Assembly (NCBI GenBank): GCA_910574345.1 | Contig: CAJSZV010000010.1 | Span: forward strand, 62,001-126,000 | Length of the DNA stretch: 64,000 nucleotides | Direction: 5' to 3' | Origin: Clostridiaceae bacterium | Lineage (GTDB): Bacteria; Bacillota; Clostridia; Lachnospirales; Lachnospiraceae | Shown here: piece after piece, positions 49,901 through 57,794 of the stretch | How the letters are laid out: every line of letters starts with the position of its first letter | Position numbering within the stretch: position 1 is the first letter of the stretch | Made by a program: the position numbers and the translations under genes | The notes under the pieces: generated by a model | What the model was told of the DNA's origin: nothing | Seen by the model: only the letters and a program-made list of their open reading frames with translations | The model's database searches: none

Positions 49901-50817
49901 TGACAATTAACACATTAAAAATTGAATTGACGTGCAACGGCAGAACGCTGGCGATGGGGCCGGGACTTGATATTGACATAACCAAAGTTTCCGGCCTTGA
50001 ATCTTCCGAACTGGAAATAAGCACGTCAGACAATGCACTGGTGGATGGGGTGTCTGTAGACGGTAAGAAAATAGGCAAGCGCCCCATCCACATTGAAGCG
50101 AAGTTCAAAAGTGGCCGCAATAACCCGGAAAACCGGGCTGCGGTCATTAAATTTTTTAACCCTAAGTATACCGGGAAAGCCCTGATCACAAATATGGGGA
50201 TTTCCCGGAATATTGAATATGAACTGGAAGGATGGACGTTTGCGGAGCAGCGGAACCTTGACACAAGGCTGGGGATCATTGTGGATCTGATATGTCCGGA
50301 TCCTTATATGCTGAATGTTGATAATTTTGGTAAGAACATGGCCCACTATACAAAGCAGTTTCATTTTCCGTGGCACTCTTTAGCAAAACGGGCCACAAAT
50401 AAAAACCAGTACCCGGAGAAAGCAAGGGGGCTGATGCTGGGCGGCATGATTATGGGCTACAGGACGCTGCACAAGGAAGTTGTGCTTGCCAACGATGGGG
50501 ACGTTTCAACGGGCGTTCAGATTCAGTTTGTAGCGAAACGGGGAACTGTAAAGAATCCGAAAATCACCAGCGTAAAGACTGGTCAATTCATGCGGGTTGT
50601 GTGTGATATGGTGGCCGGTGATGTTCTGCTGATAGATACGAACCCACGCCATCAGGTCATTGAACTGAACGGGGTGAACTTCTACCACCACATTGACCGG
50701 CGATCAGAACCTTTTGAACTGGAAGTTGGGGACAATTACCTTGAATATGACGCTGATGAAAATTACACAAATTTGGACGTGAATCTATATTACCGGCCTA
50801 AATATTTGGGGGTGTGA
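49900..50817 (+). CDS. Distal tail protein (Dit, SPP1 gp19.1-like)
   Basis: The product (305 residues) begins MTINTLKIELTCNGRTLAMG and contains KFFNPKYTGKALITNMGISR and LDTRLGIIVDLICPDPYM, typical of siphovirus Dit proteins. It forms the hub at the end of the tail tube to which baseplate proteins attach. It overlaps the tape measure stop by 1 nt (TAATG). Confidence 0.85.
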   Translation: MTINTLKIELTCNGRTLAMGPGLDIDITKVSGLESSELEISTSDNALVDGVSVDGKKIGKRPIHIEAKFKSGRNNPENRAAVIKFFNPKYTGKALITNMGISRNIEYELEGWTFAEQRNLDTRLGIIVDLICPDPYMLNVDNFGKNMAHYTKQFHFPWHSLAKRATNKNQYPEKARGLMLGGMIMGYRTLHKEVVLANDGDVSTGVQIQFVAKRGTVKNPKITSVKTGQFMRVVCDMVAGDVLLIDTNPRHQVIELNGVNFYHHIDRRSEPFELEVGDNYLEYDADENYTNLDVNLYYRPKYLGV

Positions 50818-50819
50818 TT

Positions 50820-51914
50820 ATGCAGTTTATTATATTTGACAGCAGCTTCCAGACAACGGGATCCATCCGGGTATTCAATACGCTTTTATGGTATCGCAGG
50901 TATTACAGCCCCGGTATATTTGAACTTCATGTACCGGCTGAATATTTTGACCTGATCAACAGCGGCAGGTATCTGTACAGGAATGACCGCACGGAACTGG
51001 GGGTGATCCGGGAAGTCAATTTCATGCGTGGGGATAAAAGCCAGAAAACGGCATACTGTAAAGGCTTTTTTGCTGAACACCTGCTGAACAATAACGTGAT
51101 CTACCCCACTTTTAACCGGACAGGGACACCGGAAGCGCTGGCCCGTGGGGTAATTGATCAGTATATTATCAATCCGGCCAACGCAGGCAGGAAGATCAAA
51201 CACATTCAGCTGGGACAGCTGCAAGGCGGCGGCACTTCCATCGCCTTGCAGAATACCGGGGACAATGTAGGGGATCGGTTATATGACACGCTGAAAACAC
51301 AGGAAATGTCACAGCGCCTTGTTTTTGATTATCTGGAAAATACGCTGACATATGAGGTCTGGAAGGGCCTTGATCGCACGGACACACAGACAGAAAACAG
51401 CTGGGCGATTTTTTCAGACAGCTTCAGGAACATAAAAAATGCACAGTATGACCGGGATGAATCGGATTGCAAAAATGTGGCATATGTGGCCGGAGAAGGT
51501 GAAGGATCCGCCCGGAAGGTGGTTGAAGTGGACATCCGGCAAAGTCCTGACGAAGAACGCCGGGAACTGTGGGTTGATGCTAGGGACTTGCAGCAACATT
51601 CTGACAATGTAAACTATACGGATGCACAGTACAGGGATCTGCTGTTTCAGCGTGGTCTTGAAAAACTGGCTGACTATGCGGGCATTGAAAAGGTTGATAG
51701 TGATGTAGATCCTGCTGCTAATCTCATTTACGGAACTGACTATGATTTAGGGGATCTGTGTACTTACAGGTACAGCGATGTGAATATAGAATGTTCAAAA
51801 CGGATCACTGAAATTCAGGAAGTGTTGGAAGGTTCCAAAAGAACGTTGAGTGTTATTTTTGGGAATGACAGCGCAACGGATTTTAAAAAGATTATCAGAA
51901 AGGAGACAACATAA
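50820..51914 (+). CDS. Tail protein of the ReqiPepy6 Gp37-like family
   Basis: The protein (364 residues) has MQFIIFDSSFQTTGSIRVFN at its start and a mid region with DNVGDRLYDTLKTQEMSQRL and FDYLENTLTYEVWKG, which I recognise from the Gp37-like tail family (Tal/baseplate hub position). It follows Dit as expected. ATG 50820 is preferred; GTG 50814 overlaps GGGGGTG, the likely ribosome site. Confidence 0.82.
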   Translation: MQFIIFDSSFQTTGSIRVFNTLLWYRRYYSPGIFELHVPAEYFDLINSGRYLYRNDRTELGVIREVNFMRGDKSQKTAYCKGFFAEHLLNNNVIYPTFNRTGTPEALARGVIDQYIINPANAGRKIKHIQLGQLQGGGTSIALQNTGDNVGDRLYDTLKTQEMSQRLVFDYLENTLTYEVWKGLDRTDTQTENSWAIFSDSFRNIKNAQYDRDESDCKNVAYVAGEGEGSARKVVEVDIRQSPDEERRELWVDARDLQQHSDNVNYTDAQYRDLLFQRGLEKLADYAGIEKVDSDVDPAANLIYGTDYDLGDLCTYRYSDVNIECSKRITEIQEVLEGSKRTLSVIFGNDSATDFKKIIRKETT

Positions 51915-51916
51915 AA

Positions 51917-53032
51917 ATGGCTTTTAGATTTGGATATTTCGATTCAGAAATTACAGGGATAGACGATGAGGGGATGCCGATTTTTGATCGGGCTGAAACG
52001 TCTGACCTGTTCGCCCTTCTCTTTGCTAATTTAGTCAGTGACGGGGTTCTTGCCCTTCCTTCAAACTGTTTCCGGGTACGGGCTGCGGGGAATGGCCTGA
52101 ACCTTGAACTGGATCCGGGTTTTGGTATGGTGAAGGGACACTTCTGTTACAATGACGAAGTTGACCATTTAACCATAGAATCAGCGCCGCAGCAGTATAA
52201 CAGAATTGACCGGGTTGTTATGCGGTGCAACTATCTGGAAAGAATGGTTGAAATTTTAATAAAAACCGGTATAGAAGCGGCTAACCCTGTACCGCCTGAA
52301 CTGATCCGGCCAGCAGCCGGTGACTATTTTGAATTATGCCTTGCAAATATCCGGTTGACCGCAGGGCAGAAAGTGATCACACAAAGCAGTATCACAGACA
52401 CACGGCCAGACAGCGCCGTTTGTGGCTACATTACGCAGCTGATTGACCATCTTGACACAGCTGTTTTCTTTGAACAGCTGAATAAATTCTATGAAGAATT
52501 TGTTGACAAGTCCAACACCAGCTATAAAGAGTTCACACAGATGGCGGCTGACGCTTTCAAAGCGTTCACGGATGACATATCACAGTATATTGCCACGCTG
52601 AAACAGGACAGCACAGACGCATATAACAATTTGCTGAATACTATGAACAGCTTTTACACCACGCTTTCACAGCAAGGAAAAGACCTTCATGATCAGTATT
52701 CCGCTGAACTGTCTGAATATCTGACTGAACTTGAAACGAAAGGAAACAATGACCTGTTAGCAATCACACAGCAGTTGATTCTTTTCAAGTCTACAAATGA
52801 AGCGGCTTTCCTTGAGTGGTTTGAACATATCAAGGGGATGCTGGGCGAAGATCCAGCCGGAAAGCTACAGATTCAGGTTGACGCACTGACCGCACAGTTG
52901 GAAGATACACAAAGTATGTTGATCAGTGGTATGGTGCGGGCGAAGCTGAAAACGGATCAGAATGATTTCATAACAGACAGTACGGGAAAACCGCTGCTGA
53001 TCGGCTGGCCGATCTGCGGTTGTAATAAATGA
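51917..53032 (+). CDS. Baseplate upper protein / helical tail fibre adaptor
   Basis: The 371-residue protein has a beta-rich N-terminal third (about 1-165: MAFRFGYFDSEITGIDDEGM; AGNGLNLELDPGFGMVKGH) resembling baseplate attachment domains, then a long helical rod (about 170-330) and a short C-terminal cap with two Cys (GWPICGCNK). It probably links the tail tip with the diversified protein encoded next. The gene pair is contiguous, 19 nt apart. Confidence 0.75.
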   Translation: MAFRFGYFDSEITGIDDEGMPIFDRAETSDLFALLFANLVSDGVLALPSNCFRVRAAGNGLNLELDPGFGMVKGHFCYNDEVDHLTIESAPQQYNRIDRVVMRCNYLERMVEILIKTGIEAANPVPPELIRPAAGDYFELCLANIRLTAGQKVITQSSITDTRPDSAVCGYITQLIDHLDTAVFFEQLNKFYEEFVDKSNTSYKEFTQMAADAFKAFTDDISQYIATLKQDSTDAYNNLLNTMNSFYTTLSQQGKDLHDQYSAELSEYLTELETKGNNDLLAITQQLILFKSTNEAAFLEWFEHIKGMLGEDPAGKLQIQVDALTAQLEDTQSMLISGMVRAKLKTDQNDFITDSTGKPLLIGWPICGCNK

Positions 53033-53051
53033 AACAGGAGGTAATACGACA

Positions 53052-55172
53052 ATGAATGAAGGAAAAACTTTTTTTGATTTACCACAGGCGCAGACCGTAC
53101 CGGCTGGTAGCCGGTACGCCGTGGAAATGGGGGACGGTTCCGGGACTAAAAGCGTGACACATGAAGATGTGGTCAAGGCCGTGGGCGGGGATCTTCCGCT
53201 GGGCGATACAAAAGACCTTGAAACCATAGCAAAAGACAATTTTGTTAATGCAATCAATGAGATCAAGCGCCGGACAGATTCAGCGTCAGGCGGTGCGGCC
53301 ATCAGGGTGCTGACCACAGATCCGGCCCTGTATGGGCGTGTTGTATCAGTGACGGATGGCAAAACCACGCTGACCGGTTCCATGTCTTACACTGGTGAAT
53401 GTATGATAACCGGCATACTGATCAATGGTAATCTGACGGTATCTGCATCCACGGAAGAAGGGGCCACAGCTGAAACCACTGTCACGGTCACGAATTACGC
53501 CACATATAGCGCAGAACTGGACACAAGGGGAGAATATAACCGTATAGACGTGAAAACGGCTGAAACGGGCTTATATGGACGTACAGTGACCGTTTCCAAC
53601 GGTACAGACAGCGCAACGGGGACAATCGGAAATGACGGTACAGCAAAGATCCGCTTTTCCTTTTCCGGGGCGGTTACAGTGACCGCTTCCGATGGTACGA
53701 ACACGGCCAGCGCTTCCCTGAATGTGTCAGGGGAAAGCGTGGGTGTCTACAGTGTGGATCTGCAACTGTATCACTTGACCGTGACCACGGCTGACAAAAA
53801 GCTGAACGGGAAGATGGTCACGCTGGTATGTGGAAGCTACAGCAGGACGGGAACTTTTGCGGGCGGTGTCGCTGCTATCACCTTTGACAGTAATTTCAGG
53901 GGTGAGTGTTTGATCGGTGCGTCAGACGGTTCCAGAACTGGCACGGTCAAGATCCATCCGGTTCCTTCCATGTATGCCTACAGTGTCACAATGACGCTTG
54001 CGGTTGTGTATTCTGCCCTGATTGATTTTTCAAAGTCTGCACCGGATAAAATGATCACTTATGCGGACGATGCGGAAGGTATGGAACACAGTTTTGCGTC
54101 ATGGCGTGATATGCCGATTTTTAAGGATATGCGGCCCTGTGTCCTGAAAAATGGGGAAGTGCTGTACTACCTGAATCCTGATAATTACACACAGAAAGCA
54201 GACAGGACAGCCGCAGACATTACCACACTGGGAAATGATGTCATGCTGGAAATTCCCTACAGGGTGGGCTACAGTATTGAATGGGTGAACACTGGAAAAA
54301 ATCTGCTGAAAGTGTCCGTGACCAACGAACCGGACAACGCAGCGTTCAAATATGACGCTTTCAGCCTTGACAGCTATAACGATTGTGACCGGATCTATAT
54401 TGGTGTTTATAAAGGCCACTGTTCCGGGAATAGAGCATATTCCAGTTCAGGAAAAGCCGTCACCGTATCACAAACCATTGACACGTTCAGAACATGGTGC
54501 AGGGCAAGGGGCGCAGGCTATCAGCAGCGCACATATGGCAGCTTGAAACTGATGCAGTGCCTTTTCATTATCAGTCATGGCACATTAAACAGTCAGGCGG
54601 CTGTGGGAACCGGATATGTGAAAAGCAGTCACAGCGCTGGCGTTAATACTGGCGGTACAAATGCGTATGGTTTTGACAGTGAAGTGATCCGCACTTCTGC
54701 CCCGGCCTATATGACCGATCAGGAACATCAGGTGAAATGTTTGGGCCTTGAAGATTTTTGGGGGAATTATTGGGAATTTATTGACGGCCTGACTTCTGAC
54801 GCAAACAGAAACGTGATGACCTGCGATATTGCAAAGAACTTTGTCACCAACGGAACCGGCTATAAAAATAACGGAAACGGCGGTGTGACAGCGAATATTG
54901 CGAACTATATGAAGTTACCGCAGGGCGGCAGCGATGCAGGTTTTACAGCCCGTGACGTATCAGGATCAGACAGCACCTATTTTACCGATTCTGCTTATTT
55001 GTATGCGTCCTGTCTTGCTGTTTTCGGTGGTGGTTGGGCTGATGCTCTTGGTGCGGGCGCTTTTCGGCTGGCTGTGAGTACTGCTTTTTCGTTATCGAGT
55101 GTGGGTGTCGGGTGTCGCCTGATGTTTATGCACAAAGAGGAACCGAAGGAAACAGAGGAAGAAGCCGCCTAA
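53052..55172 (+). CDS. DGR-diversified tail protein (receptor-binding candidate)
   Basis: The protein has 706 residues. N-terminal attachment part (about 1-80), three tandem beta-sandwich repeats (about 83-155, 163-240, 241-315; each with LYGRxV/LNGKMV and a T-V-S-A core), and a large C-terminal domain (about 335-706) of the FGE-sulfatase/C-type-lectin type with LGLEDFWGNYWEF at 564-576. The last 60 residues contain the variable repeat (645-692). DGR targets of this fold display variable residues on a ligand-binding face, so this is probably the receptor-binding protein. RT and template lie directly downstream. Confidence 0.9.
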   Translation: MNEGKTFFDLPQAQTVPAGSRYAVEMGDGSGTKSVTHEDVVKAVGGDLPLGDTKDLETIAKDNFVNAINEIKRRTDSASGGAAIRVLTTDPALYGRVVSVTDGKTTLTGSMSYTGECMITGILINGNLTVSASTEEGATAETTVTVTNYATYSAELDTRGEYNRIDVKTAETGLYGRTVTVSNGTDSATGTIGNDGTAKIRFSFSGAVTVTASDGTNTASASLNVSGESVGVYSVDLQLYHLTVTTADKKLNGKMVTLVCGSYSRTGTFAGGVAAITFDSNFRGECLIGASDGSRTGTVKIHPVPSMYAYSVTMTLAVVYSALIDFSKSAPDKMITYADDAEGMEHSFASWRDMPIFKDMRPCVLKNGEVLYYLNPDNYTQKADRTAADITTLGNDVMLEIPYRVGYSIEWVNTGKNLLKVSVTNEPDNAAFKYDAFSLDSYNDCDRIYIGVYKGHCSGNRAYSSSGKAVTVSQTIDTFRTWCRARGAGYQQRTYGSLKLMQCLFIISHGTLNSQAAVGTGYVKSSHSAGVNTGGTNAYGFDSEVIRTSAPAYMTDQEHQVKCLGLEDFWGNYWEFIDGLTSDANRNVMTCDIAKNFVTNGTGYKNNGNGGVTANIANYMKLPQGGSDAGFTARDVSGSDSTYFTDSAYLYASCLAVFGGGWADALGAGAFRLAVSTAFSLSSVGVGCRLMFMHKEEPKETEEEAA
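54984..55127 (+). other. DGR variable repeat (VR)
   Basis: This 144-bp segment aligns without gaps with 55271-55414. The 30 mismatches comprise 29 at positions where the template has A (23 A to G, five A to C, one A to T) and one T to A at the far 3' edge. In protein terms 21 residues differ through adenine changes, mostly AAT or ACT template codons. Adenine-only mismatches may extend the match upstream to 54976. The C/G-richer, almost unchanged 3' end (55110-55120) is the likely initiation-of-mutagenic-homing site. Confidence 0.95.
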
Positions 55173-55185
55173 AAAGCGGCTTTTT
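55162..55185 (+). terminator. Hairpin downstream of the VR
   Basis: AAGCCGC (55162-55168) and GCGGCTT (55176-55182) form a perfect 7-bp stem with a 7-nt loop containing the stop codon, followed by Ts to 55185. It can serve as a terminator. It also matches the position of the DNA hairpin needed for efficient DGR homing in phage BPP-1, about 35 bp after the VR. Confidence 0.75.
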
Positions 55186-55270
55186 AATATAACTAAAAAC
55201 CGGGTAGTGAAAGCATGACATAAAGTTGATTTTTACATTCACTTATTGCCATTAAAGAACAGACAAAAAA

Positions 55271-55414
55271 AACGATTATACTAATTTGTATACGTCCTGT
55301 CTTACTATTTTCAGTGGTAATTGGAATAATGCTCTTAATGCAGGCACTTTTCAACTGAATGTGAATAATACTTTTTCGTTATCGAATGTGAATGTCGGGT
55401 GTCACCTATTGTTT
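55271..55414 (+). other. DGR template repeat (TR) within a non-coding RNA region
   Basis: This is the adenine-rich template of the VR at 54984-55127. In the VR frame it reads as a plausible lectin tail with many Asn (AAT) codons, the usual DGR design giving the widest amino acid range. It lies in the 373-nt gap between the target gene and the RT gene. The template RNA probably spans about 55190-55545. The rest of this gap (55186-55262 and 55415-55545) shows no gene. Confidence 0.93.
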
Positions 55415-55545
55415 TCCACAATAGATATTTTTTAAACACGGTGAACTTCCACTACCCTGCCACTAGGCAAAACACAAAGAATCCCGTTATCTGTATTAGT
55501 AGCAGAAGCGAACGTTCAGGGGACGGAAAACATCAGGGGTGTTGC

Positions 55546-56664
55546 ATGAAAAGACATGGTGATATTTTTTATAAAATTTGCGCCATGGAAAACCTACGGG
55601 AAGCACACCGAAATGCCAGAAAAGATAAATTGTTTTATAAAGAAGTCAAGATGGTTGATCAGGATCCTGACAAGTACCTGAAAGAAATTCAGGAAATGTT
55701 GCTGAATGATACTTACGAAGTGTCAGAATACACGGTGTCGATCATCAATGACAAAGGCAAGGAACGAGAACTTGAAAAACTTCCATACTTTCCAGACAGG
55801 ATCATTCAATGGGCGATCATGCTACAGATTGAACCGATCTTCATGGAAACGTTTTGCACTCATACCTGTGCATCCATAAAGGACAGAGGGATCAGCAAGG
55901 CCCTTGATCTTCTTCATGGGTATCTGGAAGATGTACCCGGTACACAATACTGTCTGAAAATTGATGTCAGAAAATTCTATCCTAGTATAGATCACGATAT
56001 TTTGAAGCAACTGCTGGCCCGCAAGATTAAAGACCAGCGGCTGCTTTCACTATTGTATAAAATTGTTGACAGTGTTCCCGGTACTGGTGTACCGATTGGA
56101 TCCTATCTTTCACAATACCTTGCGAATTTTTATCTGGCATATTTTGACCACTATTTGAAGGAAGAACTGCATCAAAGGTATGTGGTGCGGTATATGGATG
56201 ACATTATCATATTATCGGACAGCAAGGAACAGCTGCATGAGGTCAGAAGAAAGATGGGTGAATATCTGGAAACACGTCTGAACCTTGTTTTGAAAGACAA
56301 CTGGCAAGTCTTTCCTGTAGATGTCCGTGGTATTGATTTTATAGGGTTCCGCTGCTTCCACGGCTACACGCTGTTACGGAAACGAACCTGTATAAAGTTT
56401 AAAAATATAATGCGCCGGATTCAGAAAAAGCAGGAAGCCGGACTTCTGATCAGTTATTCAGAATTTTGTTCAGCTAATTCATATTGTGGATGGCTGGATA
56501 TGTGCAACGGCTACAGGCTGAAAGAAAAATATATTGTACCGGTTGCGCCGTCCCTGATGCGGTACTATGAAGAAGTTATTGCTGACGGGAAAAAGAATAA
56601 GGTTGTGAAAATCAACAAATATAGAAAGAAGCTAGAAAAGAAAGGATTGGTGAAAGCTGCATGA
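55546..56664 (+). CDS. Diversity-generating retroelement reverse transcriptase
   Basis: The RT has 372 residues with finger-palm motifs in order: FPDRIIQWAIMLQIEPIF, CLKIDVRKFYPSIDHDIL (first catalytic Asp), IGSYLSQYLANFYL with the DGR-typical IGxxxSQ at 184-190, YMDD at 216-219, and GIDFIGFRCFHGYTLLRK. IGxxxSQ instead of the QG of retroviral or group II enzymes marks the DGR clade. It copies TR RNA with adenine-specific errors into VR cDNA. I chose ATG 55546, preceded by AGGGGTG; the frame extends upstream to 55399 but there covers the TR end. It ends in an ATGA overlap. Confidence 0.95.
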   Translation: MKRHGDIFYKICAMENLREAHRNARKDKLFYKEVKMVDQDPDKYLKEIQEMLLNDTYEVSEYTVSIINDKGKERELEKLPYFPDRIIQWAIMLQIEPIFMETFCTHTCASIKDRGISKALDLLHGYLEDVPGTQYCLKIDVRKFYPSIDHDILKQLLARKIKDQRLLSLLYKIVDSVPGTGVPIGSYLSQYLANFYLAYFDHYLKEELHQRYVVRYMDDIIILSDSKEQLHEVRRKMGEYLETRLNLVLKDNWQVFPVDVRGIDFIGFRCFHGYTLLRKRTCIKFKNIMRRIQKKQEAGLLISYSEFCSANSYCGWLDMCNGYRLKEKYIVPVAPSLMRYYEEVIADGKKNKVVKINKYRKKLEKKGLVKAA

Positions 56665-56957
56665 AAGATTTAGGAATCAGACAGGGAAGTGCCGCCTTTG
56701 CCGTTCCGGTGGTTGTTATGCCGGATGCGGTGTATGTCCACAAGGATATACAGAAGGTGGAGCCGCAGGAGGGAATGGAGAACGCCGGGGACGTGTACCA
56801 GTATCACGAATTTGTATATGAACCTGACGAATACATTCAGCTGATCGGAAGTGAAAACGACACACTGAAAAAGAATCTGTCCAGTATGTCGGAAGAACTG
56901 ACCAGCACACAGATGGCATTGACAGAAGTTTTTGAAATGATAGGGGGTGCAGAATAA
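56661..56957 (+). CDS. Small phage protein after the RT gene
   Basis: The 98-residue protein has a beta-prone N-terminal half (GSAAFAVPVVVMPDAVYVHK) and a C-terminal coiled coil (ENDTLKKNLSSMSEELTSTQ). It does not look like the DGR accessory protein Avd, a basic four-helix bundle, because it is acidic and mixed. Such proteins are common between tail fibre and holin genes of clostridial phages. It overlaps both neighbours (ATGA; TAATG). Confidence 0.7.
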   Translation: MKDLGIRQGSAAFAVPVVVMPDAVYVHKDIQKVEPQEGMENAGDVYQYHEFVYEPDEYIQLIGSENDTLKKNLSSMSEELTSTQMALTEVFEMIGGAE

Positions 56958-57076
56958 TGAGCATGATGGCAAAGGTTTATGCTGACCTGATCCGCAAGGG
57001 TAAAAAGACGGTCAAGGACGTTCCCAAAAGTTTGCAGAAGGAAGTCAAGGCGCTGCTGGCGGGTGACACAAAATGA
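56957..57076 (+). CDS. CD1375-like small phage protein, copy 1
   Basis: The product (39 residues, MSMMAKVYADLIRKGKKTVK...) ends shortly after VKDVPKSLQKEVKALL. I recognise this as the short XkdX/CD1375-like type found before holins. It overlaps the previous stop by 1 nt, and a paralog follows at 57127. Confidence 0.65.
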   Translation: MSMMAKVYADLIRKGKKTVKDVPKSLQKEVKALLAGDTK

Positions 57077-57126
57077 TCCTGCTGGAAGTCCTGCTTTATT
57101 TCATACTGGGAAAGGGGGTGGATAAT

Positions 57127-57255
57127 ATGGCAATCGTTTATGCGCTGCTGATCATCAAAGGCAAGAAAACCTATGGTGATGTTCCGGCAAAGCTGAAAGA
57201 ACAGGTCAAGGAAGTTCTGATTGACATGGAAGTGCCTGAACTGGCCGCAGATTGA
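57127..57255 (+). CDS. CD1375-like small phage protein, copy 2
   Basis: The 42-residue product (MAIVYALLIIKGKKTYGDVP...) is clearly related to the preceding copy: A-x-VYAxLIxKGKKT, DVPxxL and EVKxxL align. ATG 57127 follows AAAGGGGGTGGA. A longer in-frame start at 57073 would add an 18-residue hydrophobic N-terminus and overlap the previous stop; I consider it less likely. Confidence 0.65.
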   Translation: MAIVYALLIIKGKKTYGDVPAKLKEQVKEVLIDMEVPELAAD

Positions 57256-57296
57256 TTTTTTCAGCTACATGGACAAATTATCAAAGACACACGTTA

Positions 57297-57341
57297 AAGC
57301 ACCTATATGACGTTATATGAGCGTCAGACGGGTGCCTTTTT
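57297..57341 (+). terminator. Terminator before the holin gene
   Basis: GCACC (57299-57303) pairs with GGTGC (57331-57335), around an inner GACG/CGTC pair (57309-57312 with 57322-57325), followed by a T5 run. It separates the tail/DGR transcript from the lysis cassette. Confidence 0.65.
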
Positions 57342-57365
57342 CGTGTGCAGAAAGGATGGAAAGAC

Positions 57366-57794
57366 ATGAAAATGAAACTTTTAACTTTTATCGGTGTAGT
57401 TGGAAGCTGGATCGCTTCCCTGTTCGGGGGCTGGGATGCCGCACTGGTGACGCTGCTGATCTTCATGGGAATTGATTATGTGACAGGTCTGATCGTTGCC
57501 GGGGTATTTAAGGCCAGTGAAAAGACAGAGAACGGCGCACTGGAAAGCACAGCAGGATGGAAAGGTCTTTGCAGAAAAGGCGTGACCTTGCTTGTGGTTT
57601 TGGTGGCGTGTCGGCTGGATCTGGTCATGGGTTCCAACTTTATCAGGGATGCCGTGGTGATCGCATTTATCGCAAATGAAACTATTTCAATTATCGAAAA
57701 TGCCGGTCTTATGGGGATCCCCATTCCCGCAGTTATCACAAAGGCCATCGAAGTGCTGAAAAGCAAAGCAGAAAGTGAAGGTGATCACCAGTGA
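57366..57794 (+). CDS. Phage holin (TcdE/phi-LC3-like, holin_4 family)
   Basis: The 142-residue protein has three membrane helices (about 5-25, 28-48 and 70-110), with LIFMGIDYVTGLIVAGVFK and IRDAVVIAFIANETISIIEN, typical of the toxin-secretion/phage-lysis holin family. It permeabilises the membrane so that the endolysin encoded next reaches the wall. The next gene starts in its stop codon (GTGA). Confidence 0.9.
   Translation: MKMKLLTFIGVVGSWIASLFGGWDAALVTLLIFMGIDYVTGLIVAGVFKASEKTENGALESTAGWKGLCRKGVTLLVVLVACRLDLVMGSNFIRDAVVIAFIANETISIIENAGLMGIPIPAVITKAIEVLKSKAESEGDHQ

Noticed and set aside
55399-55545. N-terminal extension of the RT
   Set aside because: The frame is open from 55399, but this part overlaps the end of the template repeat, lacks a ribosome site and is not RT-like; the protein starts convincingly at 55546.
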